Origin: Hirudinaria manillensis
Taxonomy: Eukaryota > Annelida > Clitellata > Hirudinida > Hirudinidae
Direction of reading: 5' to 3'
Assembly: GCA_034509925.1 (NCBI GenBank)
Contig: CM067538.1
Coordinates: 3,153,001-3,217,000 of the forward strand
DNA: 64,000 bases
The notes below the pieces were generated by a model that had not been told where the DNA came from, did not search any database, and saw nothing but the letters and a program-made list of their open reading frames with translations. Shown here one piece after another: positions 1 through 10,448 of this stretch (positions are counted from its first letter, which is position 1; each line of letters starts with the position of its first letter). Position numbers and translations under genes: made by a program.

Positions 1-1
1 G

Positions 2-2374
2 CTGGTGTCCGAAAAGACGATCGAGGAGAACATCTTGAAGAAGGCCAATGAAAAAAGGCTTCTTGGAAACATGGCCATCGAAGGAGGCAACTTTACAACT
101 GCATTTTTCAAGCAGGTAGGCTTTTTAACGAATTAATGATTTTATACATCCTTCATTATTCAAATATTTTATTATTTATTATTATTATTATAAAAAATGT
201 TATTCGTTAACCATTTTGTTCGTTGACCTTCGTTTGTACGGCATCATCTTCAGCAAACGATTAGGGAGTTGTTCGAGGATCCGACAGGCATCGAGTCGGA
301 AGAGGTTAAGAAAGAACTTCCATCCTCTGAAACGTCCCCTGAGCTGACTGAGGAGCAGATTGAACAGGTAAGTTTCTAATTTCTACCTTCTTTATACTCA
401 AGACACTCCATTATTCCAACATTCTTTGTAGGCACTTTGTGCAGCTGAAGATGAGACAGATATACAAGCAGCCAAAACTGCAAAAGCAGAACAAAAGGAG
501 GAATTGGCAGAGTTTGACGAGAGCCTACCCTGGGACGATTCTAAAATCATCGAAGTCGGAGACAAAGTGGCCAGAGAAGATTTGTCCATGGTTGAAGTGG
601 AGCTCGCAATGCTCGATAAAAACGTAATCATCTAATCATCCTTTGGATTAGAGGACCTGCATTTCGATATGACGTACTCCGTTTCTTTTCAGCTGTCGGC
701 CATCGAGAGGTATGCTGTTTCGTTCATGGAAGTTCAACTCGCTCCCATCACGAACGAAGAGCTCAACAAGGCCGAGGTGATCTTCGACGTCCTTTCTTAA
801 TTTAACTCTTAAGAAACACGAATTTAAAACGTAACGTAACGCGATCGTTCTCGTAGGAGGAGGTCGGCATTGCAAGAGAAGAGTGGGAATTGAATCACCT
901 GAAAGCTATTAAAGAGGAAGAAGAAAGAAAAGCCGAGGAAGAAGAGGACGAGATGCTCTACGTCTCGTACTCTGAAAATTACGAAAAGAAACTCAAACCG
1001 AAGAAGGCAAAGTTGCCTTATTTAGAAGCAAAGAAAGCGAAACTTCTTGCAGGTGGCAAAGAAATAAAAAAGAAAAACGACCTTCACAAAGTCGAAAGTC
1101 ATCCTTGGGGTAGGCCGGCCAAAAGGATGAAGCTGCAGAAACAAATCAACAAAAGGCGTCGTCCTGATGACGACGATTACGACGAGATCCCTTATAAGAA
1201 CACTCCGAAAAGATTCAAATACCGAGAAGATTCCGACAGAGAGACGGCGGACGTCGTGCCCGTGAAGAAGAAGACCGAGCTGTCGTTCGACGGCGGAAAT
1301 TTGATCGGTCGCTCGTCGGAGAATCACGTCCACAAGGAAACCGCCCCGACCACCGCTACCGGTAACGCTGCCAAGCTCATTCTCAATCGACAATTTCAAG
1401 CGCCCAACAAAACGATAGTCATCCAAAAGAACTCCGCTCTCATGAATTTCCGACCCTCGCTCCAATCGAATCTCTTGCGACCGCTTTCCATTCCCGCCGG
1501 CAGTCACGAGTTTAAAATTACTCACAAAATCATAGAAAACAAGCCGACTCCTATTTTGGAAAAGCTACAGGGAAATGCGACGTCGATGAGCACGCTGATG
1601 ACTTCACGACCGAAGATTCTAAGTCAAATCCCTTCCCGCCCCGGTCAGGTCACCCCTCGGCCCATCATCATACCTTCCTATTCTAATGGCCATCTCCAAA
1701 TCAAACAGCAAAACTTAACAGCTCTTAAAGCTAATCCAACAGCTGCTCCTGTAAATTTTGTCGTTCTTAAAAGTCCAACCGTGGTGGGTCAGAACGTAAT
1801 CATCCCGAATTCGATGCCTCAGAAGACCAACGTCTTTTTGATGTCGAATGCTCAGAGACCGGCCGCCAACGCGAAACCGAGCTATTACATAATACCCAAC
1901 AATAGCACCTCTGCTTTTGCAAACGTGTCCTCCGTTCTGACGTCAAACGCGAACGTGGTCAATGCCCTGCCTCAGCAGAGATTCGCGAAGGTCGTCAATC
2001 AAATACCCACCTCGGTCGTTCAAAATCTACTCAGGCCGCCGGCTCCCTCCAACACGGTTCCGATCCTCGAGAAACTGGCGATGCAGCTCGAAAACCAAAA
2101 CAACAACAACAGCAGCAGGCAACTCACTCCGATCACGATAAAGCTGCCTTCTAATTCCACCCCTCGTCTCGGTCACCCGTCCGGCAGCGTCGCCGTCGCT
2201 CTGACCGGCAATCCGATCGGCCCTTCTCTTCAGGCCAGGCCCCTCGTCGGTCAGAGGTTAATATTAGGTCAGAATCTTTGTTACAATCAGTCCCCTCAAT
2301 TCGTCATCATCAATAACAAGCCACACGCTCCCAACTCCACGAACGCATCGAATAATCCGAGGTTTAATATTTGA
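2..2374 (+). CDS. SRCAP: SRCAP/domino-type SWR1-complex ATPase, C-terminal part (5' end outside window)
   Basis: SWI2/SNF2 ATPase of the SRCAP/SWR1 family, which deposits H2A.Z in chromatin. Seen: five exons, 2-115, 254-367, 432-623, 693-776 and 857-2374, all joined in phase 0 (about 673 residues, stop at 2372-2374). The first exon carries the end of the helicase C lobe (VSEKTIEENILKKANEKR, then LLGNMAIEGGNFTTAFFKQ) and runs into QTIRELFED. This matches SRCAP and insect domino much better than EP400. An acidic EEEE/DEDE stretch follows, then a Lys-rich stretch containing an AT-hook-like GRPAKR, and a long Asn/Pro/Ser-rich tail without a recognisable domain. No SANT domain is seen in this tail. 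The ATPase core and HSA domain would lie upstream of the window. Family assignment is firm; SRCAP versus domino is only a naming choice in a single-copy lineage. Confidence 0.9.
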
Positions 2375-2455
2375 GTTCCGATGAATTGACAATTGTTAAC
2401 TGATAGACATTGGTTTTTGAAATTGATACTTCAAAAGTTTTGTGCATTTTCGTGA

Positions 2456-2461
2456 AATAAA
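2456..2461 (+). terminator. Poly(A) signal of the SRCAP-like gene
   Basis: AATAAA about 80 bases after the stop codon, in the right orientation; a likely 3' end for the gene at 2-2374. Confidence 0.6.
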
Positions 2462-2689
2462 CGTTGGCAGAATCATGTCATTTTTTAATGGAAATGGTTG
2501 CGTGCCTTTTTGAAACGTTGTTGTGGAGAAACGGAACTCGTTTCCCGTGTAAATACGACGCGGACGCGTACGTCGGTTCGTGAACTTTGTCAAGTTCGGA
2601 GTTCAACTTTGTGATACGGATGGTTACCAGCACGATCGATCTGTCTTGCTTGTGTTTTTGCAAAAGAAAAGATGAGTTTCTATAGTTTT

Positions 2690-3560
2690 TTGGGGGGTTG
2701 GATTTTACCGATGGTAGCAGGGGATGCGTGGGCATTTGCACGAGGGAGAAAATTCTCCCCATAGGAGTTTGCCTTTTAATTATATATATATATAAATTTC
2801 CCAAAGGAGGGACTTGCTGTCCACAGCCGAAGGCTGGACAGTTGCGGCAGACCTGCAGAGAGAAAGGCACTGCCACCAGGTGCTACAAGAGAGCGGCAAG
2901 CGGCCTGATTTGGTGCTGGCGTCGGCAGCAACCGATTCCGTCATTATGGTAGAGCTGACGGTCCCACGGGAGGACCATGGGATGTCAGCAATGCTCTGAA
3001 GAGCGACCATTACGAAGAGCTGAAGATAAATTTAGAGGGGAAAGGTTATAGAGCCAGTGTGTTGCCAATAGAAGTCGGAGCGAGAGGGCTGGTAGGCAAG
3101 TCTACCAACGCCTTTCTCAGGAAGATAGGCCTTTCAAACAGGCAAACCAAACAGTTCGTCCAGAGAATAGCCGAGTCCGTAGAATCGGCTTCTCATTGTA
3201 TTTGGACCGAAGGTAAGCCTCAGGGACTCCAGTTTAAGACCAGGAAAGAGACACCCCGGACGGCATTCACACCAAAGTGATATAAAAAGTGCTGCAATGG
3301 CGACTTTTTTCGGACGGTTTTTCGGACGGCGGAGCCCTCGCGGAATTTTTCGTAAAATGGCGGTGCGAGTATTGTTTGTTTGTCGGAAGTCGTTGTCTGG
3401 TTATCGGAAGAAAGTATCTGGCAGGGACATCCGCTTGATGCGGCCCAGCCCCCGAGAGTGTCAGGCCGAAACTTGTAGAGGGGGCCATTCCTCTGAAGAT
3501 CCCTGCCAGAACGCTCGCTCAATAGTTTCAATCAATATATTATTACTAAGATTTCCTTAG
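2690..3560 (+). mobile_element. Broken 3' end of a retroelement with an endonuclease-like domain
   Basis: Conceptual translation shows the signature PDLVL...VELTVP, then RASVLPIEVGARG and KSTNAFLRKIGLSNRQ. This block closes the ORF of many invertebrate and fish retroelements and resembles a PD-(D/E)XK nuclease fold. A second segment around 3420-3500 (MRPSPRECQAETCRGG) resembles the tail that follows this domain in such elements. The copy is incomplete and broken in several places. I cannot fix the clade; a non-LTR element is most likely. It sits between the SRCAP 3' end and the Ly6 gene. GC content is higher than in the flanking DNA. Confidence 0.6.
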
Positions 3561-4646
3561 CTGGGTCCAAGATTCTGCAGTCATATAACTTTAATTAAAG
3601 CTCGTATTATTACAAAAAAAGAAAAACTAAAGGTGCCCATGTTTCAGTTTTGGGGATTTTCTTCAAGAGATGCCCAGCAGTCGCGGCTTGGTGCTGCTAC
3701 TTTGCGTTCGAACAATCAACCCGGAGTGCGGGAGGAATGTCGGAACCCATTTAAGCGAACCTTGTAGAAATTGTCCTTGCTTATAGAAGTTCTCGGGTTT
3801 CTGAGTGATTAGTAATGTCAACAAAATATGCTATCATACGCGAAGTGGCATACCAACTGTTTTTGTCAACCAGGCCAATCTTGAGATCCTTTAGTTAATA
3901 AGTAATATGTTTGTTTTTCAACTACACGAAACGCAAATTCCAATCGCAAACTACTAGGATATGGCCCCTGGGCACTTCTATCGGACCTTCCCCTCCCTCC
4001 ATCTATTTATTACTTATCCGGCTTACCCCATCCCTAGCCCCGCTTGACTAGCAGTTCGGCCCTGCTTGCCTTCTCAAATCGCTGAAACAGCCAAAAACGA
4101 TCCCTGCATGCCCTCAACTTGTAACTGCCCTCTGCTGAGTTGGCAACTGAATCCTCTCCTCAAGGCAGTAGGAAGATGGACCGGTATATTGATGTGGTAA
4201 AATTAATAAGAAATTCGCAAAAAAGACGATTCAATCTTTTTCTTTATTAGAGAATCCAGAGTGGCTTCTGAAATTTCAAGCATTGTAGTGATTATTGGAC
4301 CAACTTTTTTCAAAGCAACTTTTAAGTTGATAAAGAATTAGAAACATGATCGCGGAAGTTAGAAAGGTAAGTATTTAAGCAACACCTAAATAAATATAAT
4401 TATATTTTTAGAATCTTTTTGAATTTATACTTAGCTGATGTTTGCATTTTTTATGACTTAGGTCATTGGGTATTTAATGTGACCTATGTCGGCATTTTTT
4501 AAACAATATTAGTTAATTAAATTTTGTAATTGTATGCCTTCGATGTTAATTATTACTTTCGCCAAGACATAAGCTTGGAAATTCATTGTTTACCTTTTAC
4601 CTGTCGTTACCTGAGTTGTTTCTGTCCTAAGATGTGTTTTTGAAAT
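3561..4646. other. Intergenic stretch without a recognised gene
   Basis: Mixed-composition DNA between the retroelement relic and the Ly6-like gene. 3600-4190 is less AT-rich than the rest and may be more repeat-derived DNA. 4200-4640 should hold the promoter and 5' UTR of the downstream gene, but no clear TATA box or initiator was recognised. Confidence 0.4.
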
Positions 4647-6101
4647 ATGCTCAGCCGATCAATGGAGAAAATACTTTTGACTCTTTCACTCGTTTCACTA
4701 TTTTTGCCCTCTGGTGAGTTAAATACTCTGGATCAATCGAAATCACTCTTTATAAATGATTTACTTACGCGCAAAAGAAAAACAAGTTGCAATACTGCTT
4801 AAATTTAAATACAAGAAAGTCATATGGAAATATCAAATAATGCAGGGCGTCGTTAATTTTTTATAAGAAAAAATTGATGTGCCAATAATAGTAATATTAT
4901 AAAGTACCATACAGGTATGTTTTAGATAAGGTTTGAAAGAATTGTATCATAGGCTTCTATTCTACCACATCATTCTTCCTTTTATTTCTGAAATAATATT
5001 TAAATAAATTGATAAGAAAATCTAACAGTTGAAACATAAGAATGGAAGAAGGCTTTTTATTAACACTCATATAATATTGCTGTATTTTTCTTAATTGAAA
5101 GAAACAATATTGATCAATTATTAAGTTATTTGATTTTTAAATTGTTTAATTTTTATTTTCCAAAGCTTCATTGTACCAACTGATAGTAGATGATGGACCT
5201 CTATCATGCTTTGAATGCAATGTGTGGAAGGCAGGATATGGACATGACTGCAATACGCCTAGGAACAGGACGGGATGTTTTGCTTGCATGAAAGTGGAAA
5301 CGACTATTTTCATGGGATACTATAAAAACACACCTCGATGTGAGTTCTCTTCTTTCCTGATTGTCTTGCACAGTTTTTAATTTACTAGGGAATTTTAAAA
5401 GACAGTAGTAAAACCTATGATAAAATCTGATGGAAAAGGGTTGGCTAATCTAGAGAGGGTTGAACCTACTCAGTCTTATTTTAAGTAGTTGGTAGGAAAA
5501 GCAGCATTGACATCTACATATATACATATCTATATTTAATATTTCTGGTACCATTACCATTTTGCAAAATTCTTTTGTTGAATTTAATCCATGGACTTGC
5601 TTAATTCCTTAAGCCCCAATTTTCAATTATTATTCATATTTTTCTTTGCATTTCTTTGCATGTTCACCTTGCTAGGAACTAATTTAATTTTATAAATTAG
5701 AGGAAATGGTTTTGTGAGATCTAAAAAGGTTATAAAAACAGATCTTAGTTTTTGTAATCCACAATAACATCACCAATGGCAGCTTATAATCACATTTTCC
5801 TTGGTTACATAATATAATATGATTGCACATAATTTTTATGATCATATGAATTTTATATTCATATATCTACGCATATTCAGATTCCACAGTCATCTCCAGA
5901 GTCTGTGCAAAGACAAAAGCTGTGGCCTATACTTCAGGATGTCAATATTACAGGACAGTTGACGGTCACAGCAGGAGATGTTATTGTGACACAAACAACT
6001 GCAATTCTGCCACAAGTCAAACCATTTCCTCTTTTGCCATCCTGGCCGTACTGACATTTGTTTACTACGACAACTTCGTGCCGATTTTTAGAAGTTCGTA
6101 A
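4647..6101 (+). CDS. Secreted, probably GPI-anchored Ly6/uPAR three-finger protein, quiver/sleepless-like
   Basis: Three exons, 4647-4713, 5166-5339 and 5881-6101, with phases 1 and 1, give 153 residues. The N-terminus (MLSRSMEKILLTLSLVSLFL) is a signal peptide. The mature part has ten cysteines in Ly6 order: CFEC, C, CFAC, C, C, CYC and a closing CDTNNCN, which corresponds to the CC..D.CN end of the fold. A short hydrophobic C-terminal segment (ISSFAILAVLTFVYY) fits a GPI-attachment signal. In insects, Ly6 proteins of this kind (quiver/sleepless) modulate potassium channels and nicotinic receptors or organise septate junctions; the role here is inferred only from the fold. The 3' end faces the tetraspanin gene, with 171 bases between the stop codons. 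The start is the first Met of the signal peptide; Met6 is an alternative. Confidence 0.8.
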
Positions 6102-6208
6102 AACCGTGGAACGATTACTTTGTACTTCATTCGATATGTTAATATTTGCCTTCTTAACGTCTCAAATTTTACGGAAGAAATTTAAAAACTCTCTCGAAAA
6201 AAAGTGTT

Positions 6209-6214
6209 TTTATT
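6209..6214 (-). terminator. Poly(A) signal of the tetraspanin gene
   Basis: AATAAA on the minus strand, 59 bases beyond the tetraspanin stop codon. It lies between the two converging stop codons, so the two 3' UTRs probably abut or overlap. Confidence 0.55.
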
Positions 6215-6272
6215 GTTTAGTTTGTACATAAGATAGTAAACGAATCTGTCATAAAATGAAGGCGCACGAAAA

Positions 6273-8005
6273 TTATTTTCTATATCTCTGCGATGGCTGA
6301 TCATTCAAAGGAACTAAAGACGTGGCGACCAATACGACGATCTGAAAACATGAATTATTATTAGATTCTGAAGGAAAGTGAACAAACAAATTTAGACTAA
6401 CTTGAAGCACAGCAGTTGTTAGACAAACCCCAGAAATAACATCCAGAATAACCCAAATGGTCTGATCATGCCACAGGTCAGGATTCTTGGAGAAGAGGGC
6501 AACAAAACATCCCTGTAATTAATCAATTCGTTTAAATTAATGTATTCCAAGGGGGCCATAAGGAGTTGAAGCAATATAAAATGTTTTTAAATTTTGCGTC
6601 GCATTCTGTTGGATTTAATACAAAGCTTTAAAAGTGCCATTTTAAACTGTCACCTTATTGTGAACATTGGCAGTGTTTGCAACTCTCCCTCTGGCATCTT
6701 CTTGGCATCTGACCGGATCTCTTAGCTGCAGATTTTGAGGATCTACCCAGGTGATTTCCCTCTCTTGGTTGAAGTTGAGAGTGCAACAGGATGGAGGCAC
6801 GAATACTTGTGGATTATCCTGCTCCGTTTGTCAACAATGATTATTTGAAAATCCTCGTTTTAAATAATATTTACAAAATTTTCTCACCGCATCAGGATTT
6901 GCAGAATTAAACCAATTGGTATTTTCATAATCCCACACTCCGTCAATTCCACAGCATCGTTTCTGTTAAAACCACTAATAATGATTTGGGAGTAAAGATG
7001 TATTAAAAACATTATATGGAATCATCATCATTGTCATAAGACATATGATCATAGCTTGCTGAGAAATCAACTGCTTACTTTGACTTGAACTCTGTTCCAT
7101 TCCATTCCAAGTTTGCTGTCCCAATCATAATAGGTTTTCAATTGGTTCTTCATCCCTCCTTTTACAAATCGAAAGATCTGAAAAATAAAACCATAACCAG
7201 GGACATATTCTTGCAAGTTATATGATTTAAAACTTACGTCATATCTTAAGCCAACAGGCAGGAAACCAGCTATGAACGCCAGGATCATAATGAGAGAAAA
7301 CCCAATGAAAGCCTATGAAAGAAAATACCAGAAATAATGCAAAGCATTACCAGATTATGCGAAAATTAAAACACGTTACAAAAGCGTTGTATAATAAATA
7401 TTATTCCTGAGATTAATAATGACCTCATTAACTTACAAGTTTGTAGAATCTTCTCATCTTCTCAATGATTATGGTGATAATTCCAAAGACACAGAAGAGT
7501 GTGAGAAAAACCCCAATGGCAAGCATAATCGCAGCAGCTGCCACCAGCAGTTTGTCATTTTGACTGAGCACAAATATGGACATGTATGAATATACTTCCT
7601 TGCTTGCATGGAACCAGATTCCACAAGCCAATGAAATCAGGCCCATGGCCTGTCAAATAATGTTGAATTTAAAACAAAACTGGTGCAACATAATTAATAA
7701 TATTTACATTGAATTCTAGGAGAAGGTGTGAAATATTGGAATAAGTATGCCTTAAACTTGTATAAATAAATCGTGCCAGTCTTTTTTGAAGAATACAGAT
7801 GCTTCCATCGAGTCATAATAAATATTAATGAAAATTACCCAGCTAATTTAAATGATTATCATTAAATAACGATCAACTGAGATAATTACAGCCAATACGC
7901 ATAATCCGTTGCATTAAAATCTGATGCATTCCTTAGAAAAATAAACGTGTTCCTTACTAAATTTATGGCCATCACAACCAAATGAAAAAGTTTTTTAGAA
8001 ATCAT
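6273..8005 (-). CDS. Tetraspanin, 284 aa
   Basis: Eight exons on the minus strand: 8005-7958, 7649-7437, 7312-7238, 7177-7079, 6962-6888, 6818-6654, 6512-6402 and 6341-6273. All junctions are phase 0. TM1 spans exons 1-2 (HLVVMAINLAMGLISLACGIW), TM2 is in exon 2 (LLVAAAAIMLAIGVFLTLF), TM3 in exon 3 (IGFSLIMILAFIAGFLPVG) and TM4 spans exons 7-8 (WVILDVISGVCLTTAVLQIVV). The large extracellular loop has the diagnostic CCG (RCCGIDGVWDY) and VPPSCC, plus two more cysteines (RCQED and GCF), six in all. Tetraspanins organise membrane microdomains with integrins and other receptors. The length is slightly above the usual 220-270 aa. The subfamily was not resolved. The cytoplasmic tail is short and polar (DQPSQRYRK). 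Confidence 0.93.
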
Positions 8006-10448
8006 GCTCCAAAATATTACGAACAGGTGTGTATTGTTTATGTTAACATTTACCTGGCATGTTTCCTATCAAAGATAGGTCTGTGGTTTTTATAACATAA
8101 TTTTTTTAAAATCGAATATTTGATTTTTTTTTAAACCAAGTATGGTTCCATTTAACGTGATATAATTTTTAAATTGATACTGTCTGTTTTGAATTTCATC
8201 ATATCATTTTTCAACCTTGTTCCGCGGTTGTATTTAGGGAGTAATGTAGAATCAAGATATCAGAGATAGGATGCCGGACGTCTTGGTTCCAAAGACTGTG
8301 GGCCAATTCCACCACCATTCGAAGAGGTGTTTGTTGTAATTAAAAATTAAAATTCAAACGAATTCCTTACAAAGTTACAAATGGAAGAGCATCCGAAGAA
8401 TTCATAAGGATTCCCTTAAAAAAACTCTTTCGTTGAATTCAGTTCAGTTAAAGTTCAACTTCACATTACATTAAACTTTTGAGATCCAGGGAGGAGAGAC
8501 ATTTTGCTTGGTCCTAGCCTCTTCTGTTGTTAAATTTTTCTTTTTTCTCCAAATTTTGGCTACAACATTAGATTTTTCCTCTTCCGAAGCCGGTCTCCCC
8601 TGCAAAATATTCTAGATCCGCCAATGGTTGTGGTTTAAAGAGGCTGTATGATGCCATAGTATAATGAATGCATGGTAAAGCTTTCCTCTCTTCTTATTCG
8701 ATATCCTATTTTCGCTTCTTTAAATAATTTCACTGATATTAATCATGTATCGTCTTAGCAAGCTTGCTCAACAGACTACTTTGCTATTGAATGAATTGCA
8801 TTTGCTAGAACCCGATGCCTTCTTAAATTATTATAAAGTTATAATCTATAGCAGTACTGATTGGGAACTATTTTGTGAGGTATAAAAAGGTTACAGGTGC
8901 TGAAAATTAAGTGTAATCCCTCTTCGACGACAGAAAAATCGGAAAATGACGGATAAATGGTTGTGTTGCGGTCGCTATCGACCCTCAAATGACTTCCATT
9001 CAAACCCATCGCCTTCATCAAATTCTCAAAATTAGATACCCCAATCAACTCCTCTTCTCGAAGTTGTATTCAATTGTAACTTAAATAAATATGAAATTTA
9101 TATTTTAATAGGAAGCAACCATAAACAGACCTCAAGCTCCTGGCAAAAACTACTGTGCAGGATCTTTGTGCAGACGACAAAGAAGCATTTCGCCGCGACG
9201 TCATTGGTTGAGACGCAGCCAATCAACATAAGCCAAAACGAAAGCGAGCAGACGACTACATATAAAATATATATTAGATTGATAGTAGTTGGAGCGGGCA
9301 TCTTGGAGAATTTGTTATTATCTACTCTCGTTTCCCTTCTCTTTTGTTTTCTATCCCCTTCTCTCTTTTTTTTTTGGCGGGATAATCCAGCCATTTCGCT
9401 AGCGATCATGGTGTTAGGACGTTATTGACGTTGTCGTAAATGAAGATCTACATACTTGATTCACGCAGGCAGAATGAGAGTTTCCATCGTTCCGCTATAA
9501 AAATGATGACCAATCCGCTATATCCTTTGGCTTCCTACCTGCGCTGCCTAAGAAGTTTTTCCGATATAATCTATCCACAATTTGTAAATGAAGAACATTT
9601 CGATTTGTTATGATAACATTAGAACCGTTACCAACTGATTTGGCTTAAATACATGTTTTCATTGCCATAACTAGACATGAACTAATTAACAATAAATAAA
9701 TCTTTAATAAATTTGTATTAAGAAATAACCAGACTTTAGTTTGGGTTTATGTACCACAAATATCAACAAATGGATAAGAGAATCTATCATGAATTCGATA
9801 TTGGACTGAATCCTTTTATCCTCTTATATATCACATTAAGTTTAGTTAATTTGATATTTAATAAACCATATGCTTTTCTTCTATTTGGCGCATAAGCTAA
9901 CGAACTGAAACTATCGAATAGCTTATTAAAAAGAAAATAAAATTATTTTTTTTAACCTATTCCAGCATTAAATACATTTTTAAATGAGATTTACACAGAA
10001 GATGTTTATATATTTTTAAAGCAATTCCTTTTAAATATCGATCGCTGTTGTTATTGGCAACGAAGCGCCTGTCTACAAGCTATCTATAGACCATCAAAGT
10101 TAGATTTTGGACGGTCTCAAAAATCAATTTCTTTTGGTGAAATAAAGAATTATTTCTGCAATTTCATGAAGTAATGAATTATCGGCATTTTGATAATATT
10201 ATTTAAGTCTGGCAAACAGAGAATCTCTAATAGAGATACATCACAAAGTTTAGGTCTACCAACAAAGTTCTAAAATATTTTTTATCATTTTATTTGTTAG
10301 ACTTTTATAAGGTGGGTATGAAGCAAGGGATAATTTTTGGACTATTAAGCATTCAAAATACTTAACTAATTGAATTTCAATTTTGTACAGTATTGTTTCT
10401 GTTTAATCTGCATGTGTGTGGTGATTGTATTTTGAAAGCTTTGAAATT
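8006..10448. other. Divergent intergenic region between the tetraspanin and the coiled-coil gene
   Basis: Two divergent genes are separated by 2.4 kb. Apart from the element cluster near 9197-9268, this is ordinary AT-rich DNA. Short open frames at 8839-9048 and 9098-9409 (minus) have no recognisable motif and I do not support them as genes. Confidence 0.4.
9197..9268 (+). promoter_or_regulatory. Candidate promoter: CRE-like site, paired inverted CCAAT boxes, TATA-like box
   Basis: CGACGTCA at 9197-9204, ATTGG at 9203-9207, CCAAT at 9219-9223 and TATAAAAT at 9261-9268 fall within 72 bases. They lie about 1.2 kb upstream of both divergent start codons (8005 minus, 10449 plus). The TATA-like box points toward the coiled-coil gene. 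All are short motifs, so this is suggestive only. Confidence 0.3.

Noticed and set aside
9098-9428. Overlapping frames on both strands (103 and 86 codons)
   Set aside because: No recognisable motif; the region looks like promoter sequence with CCAAT and TATA-like elements.
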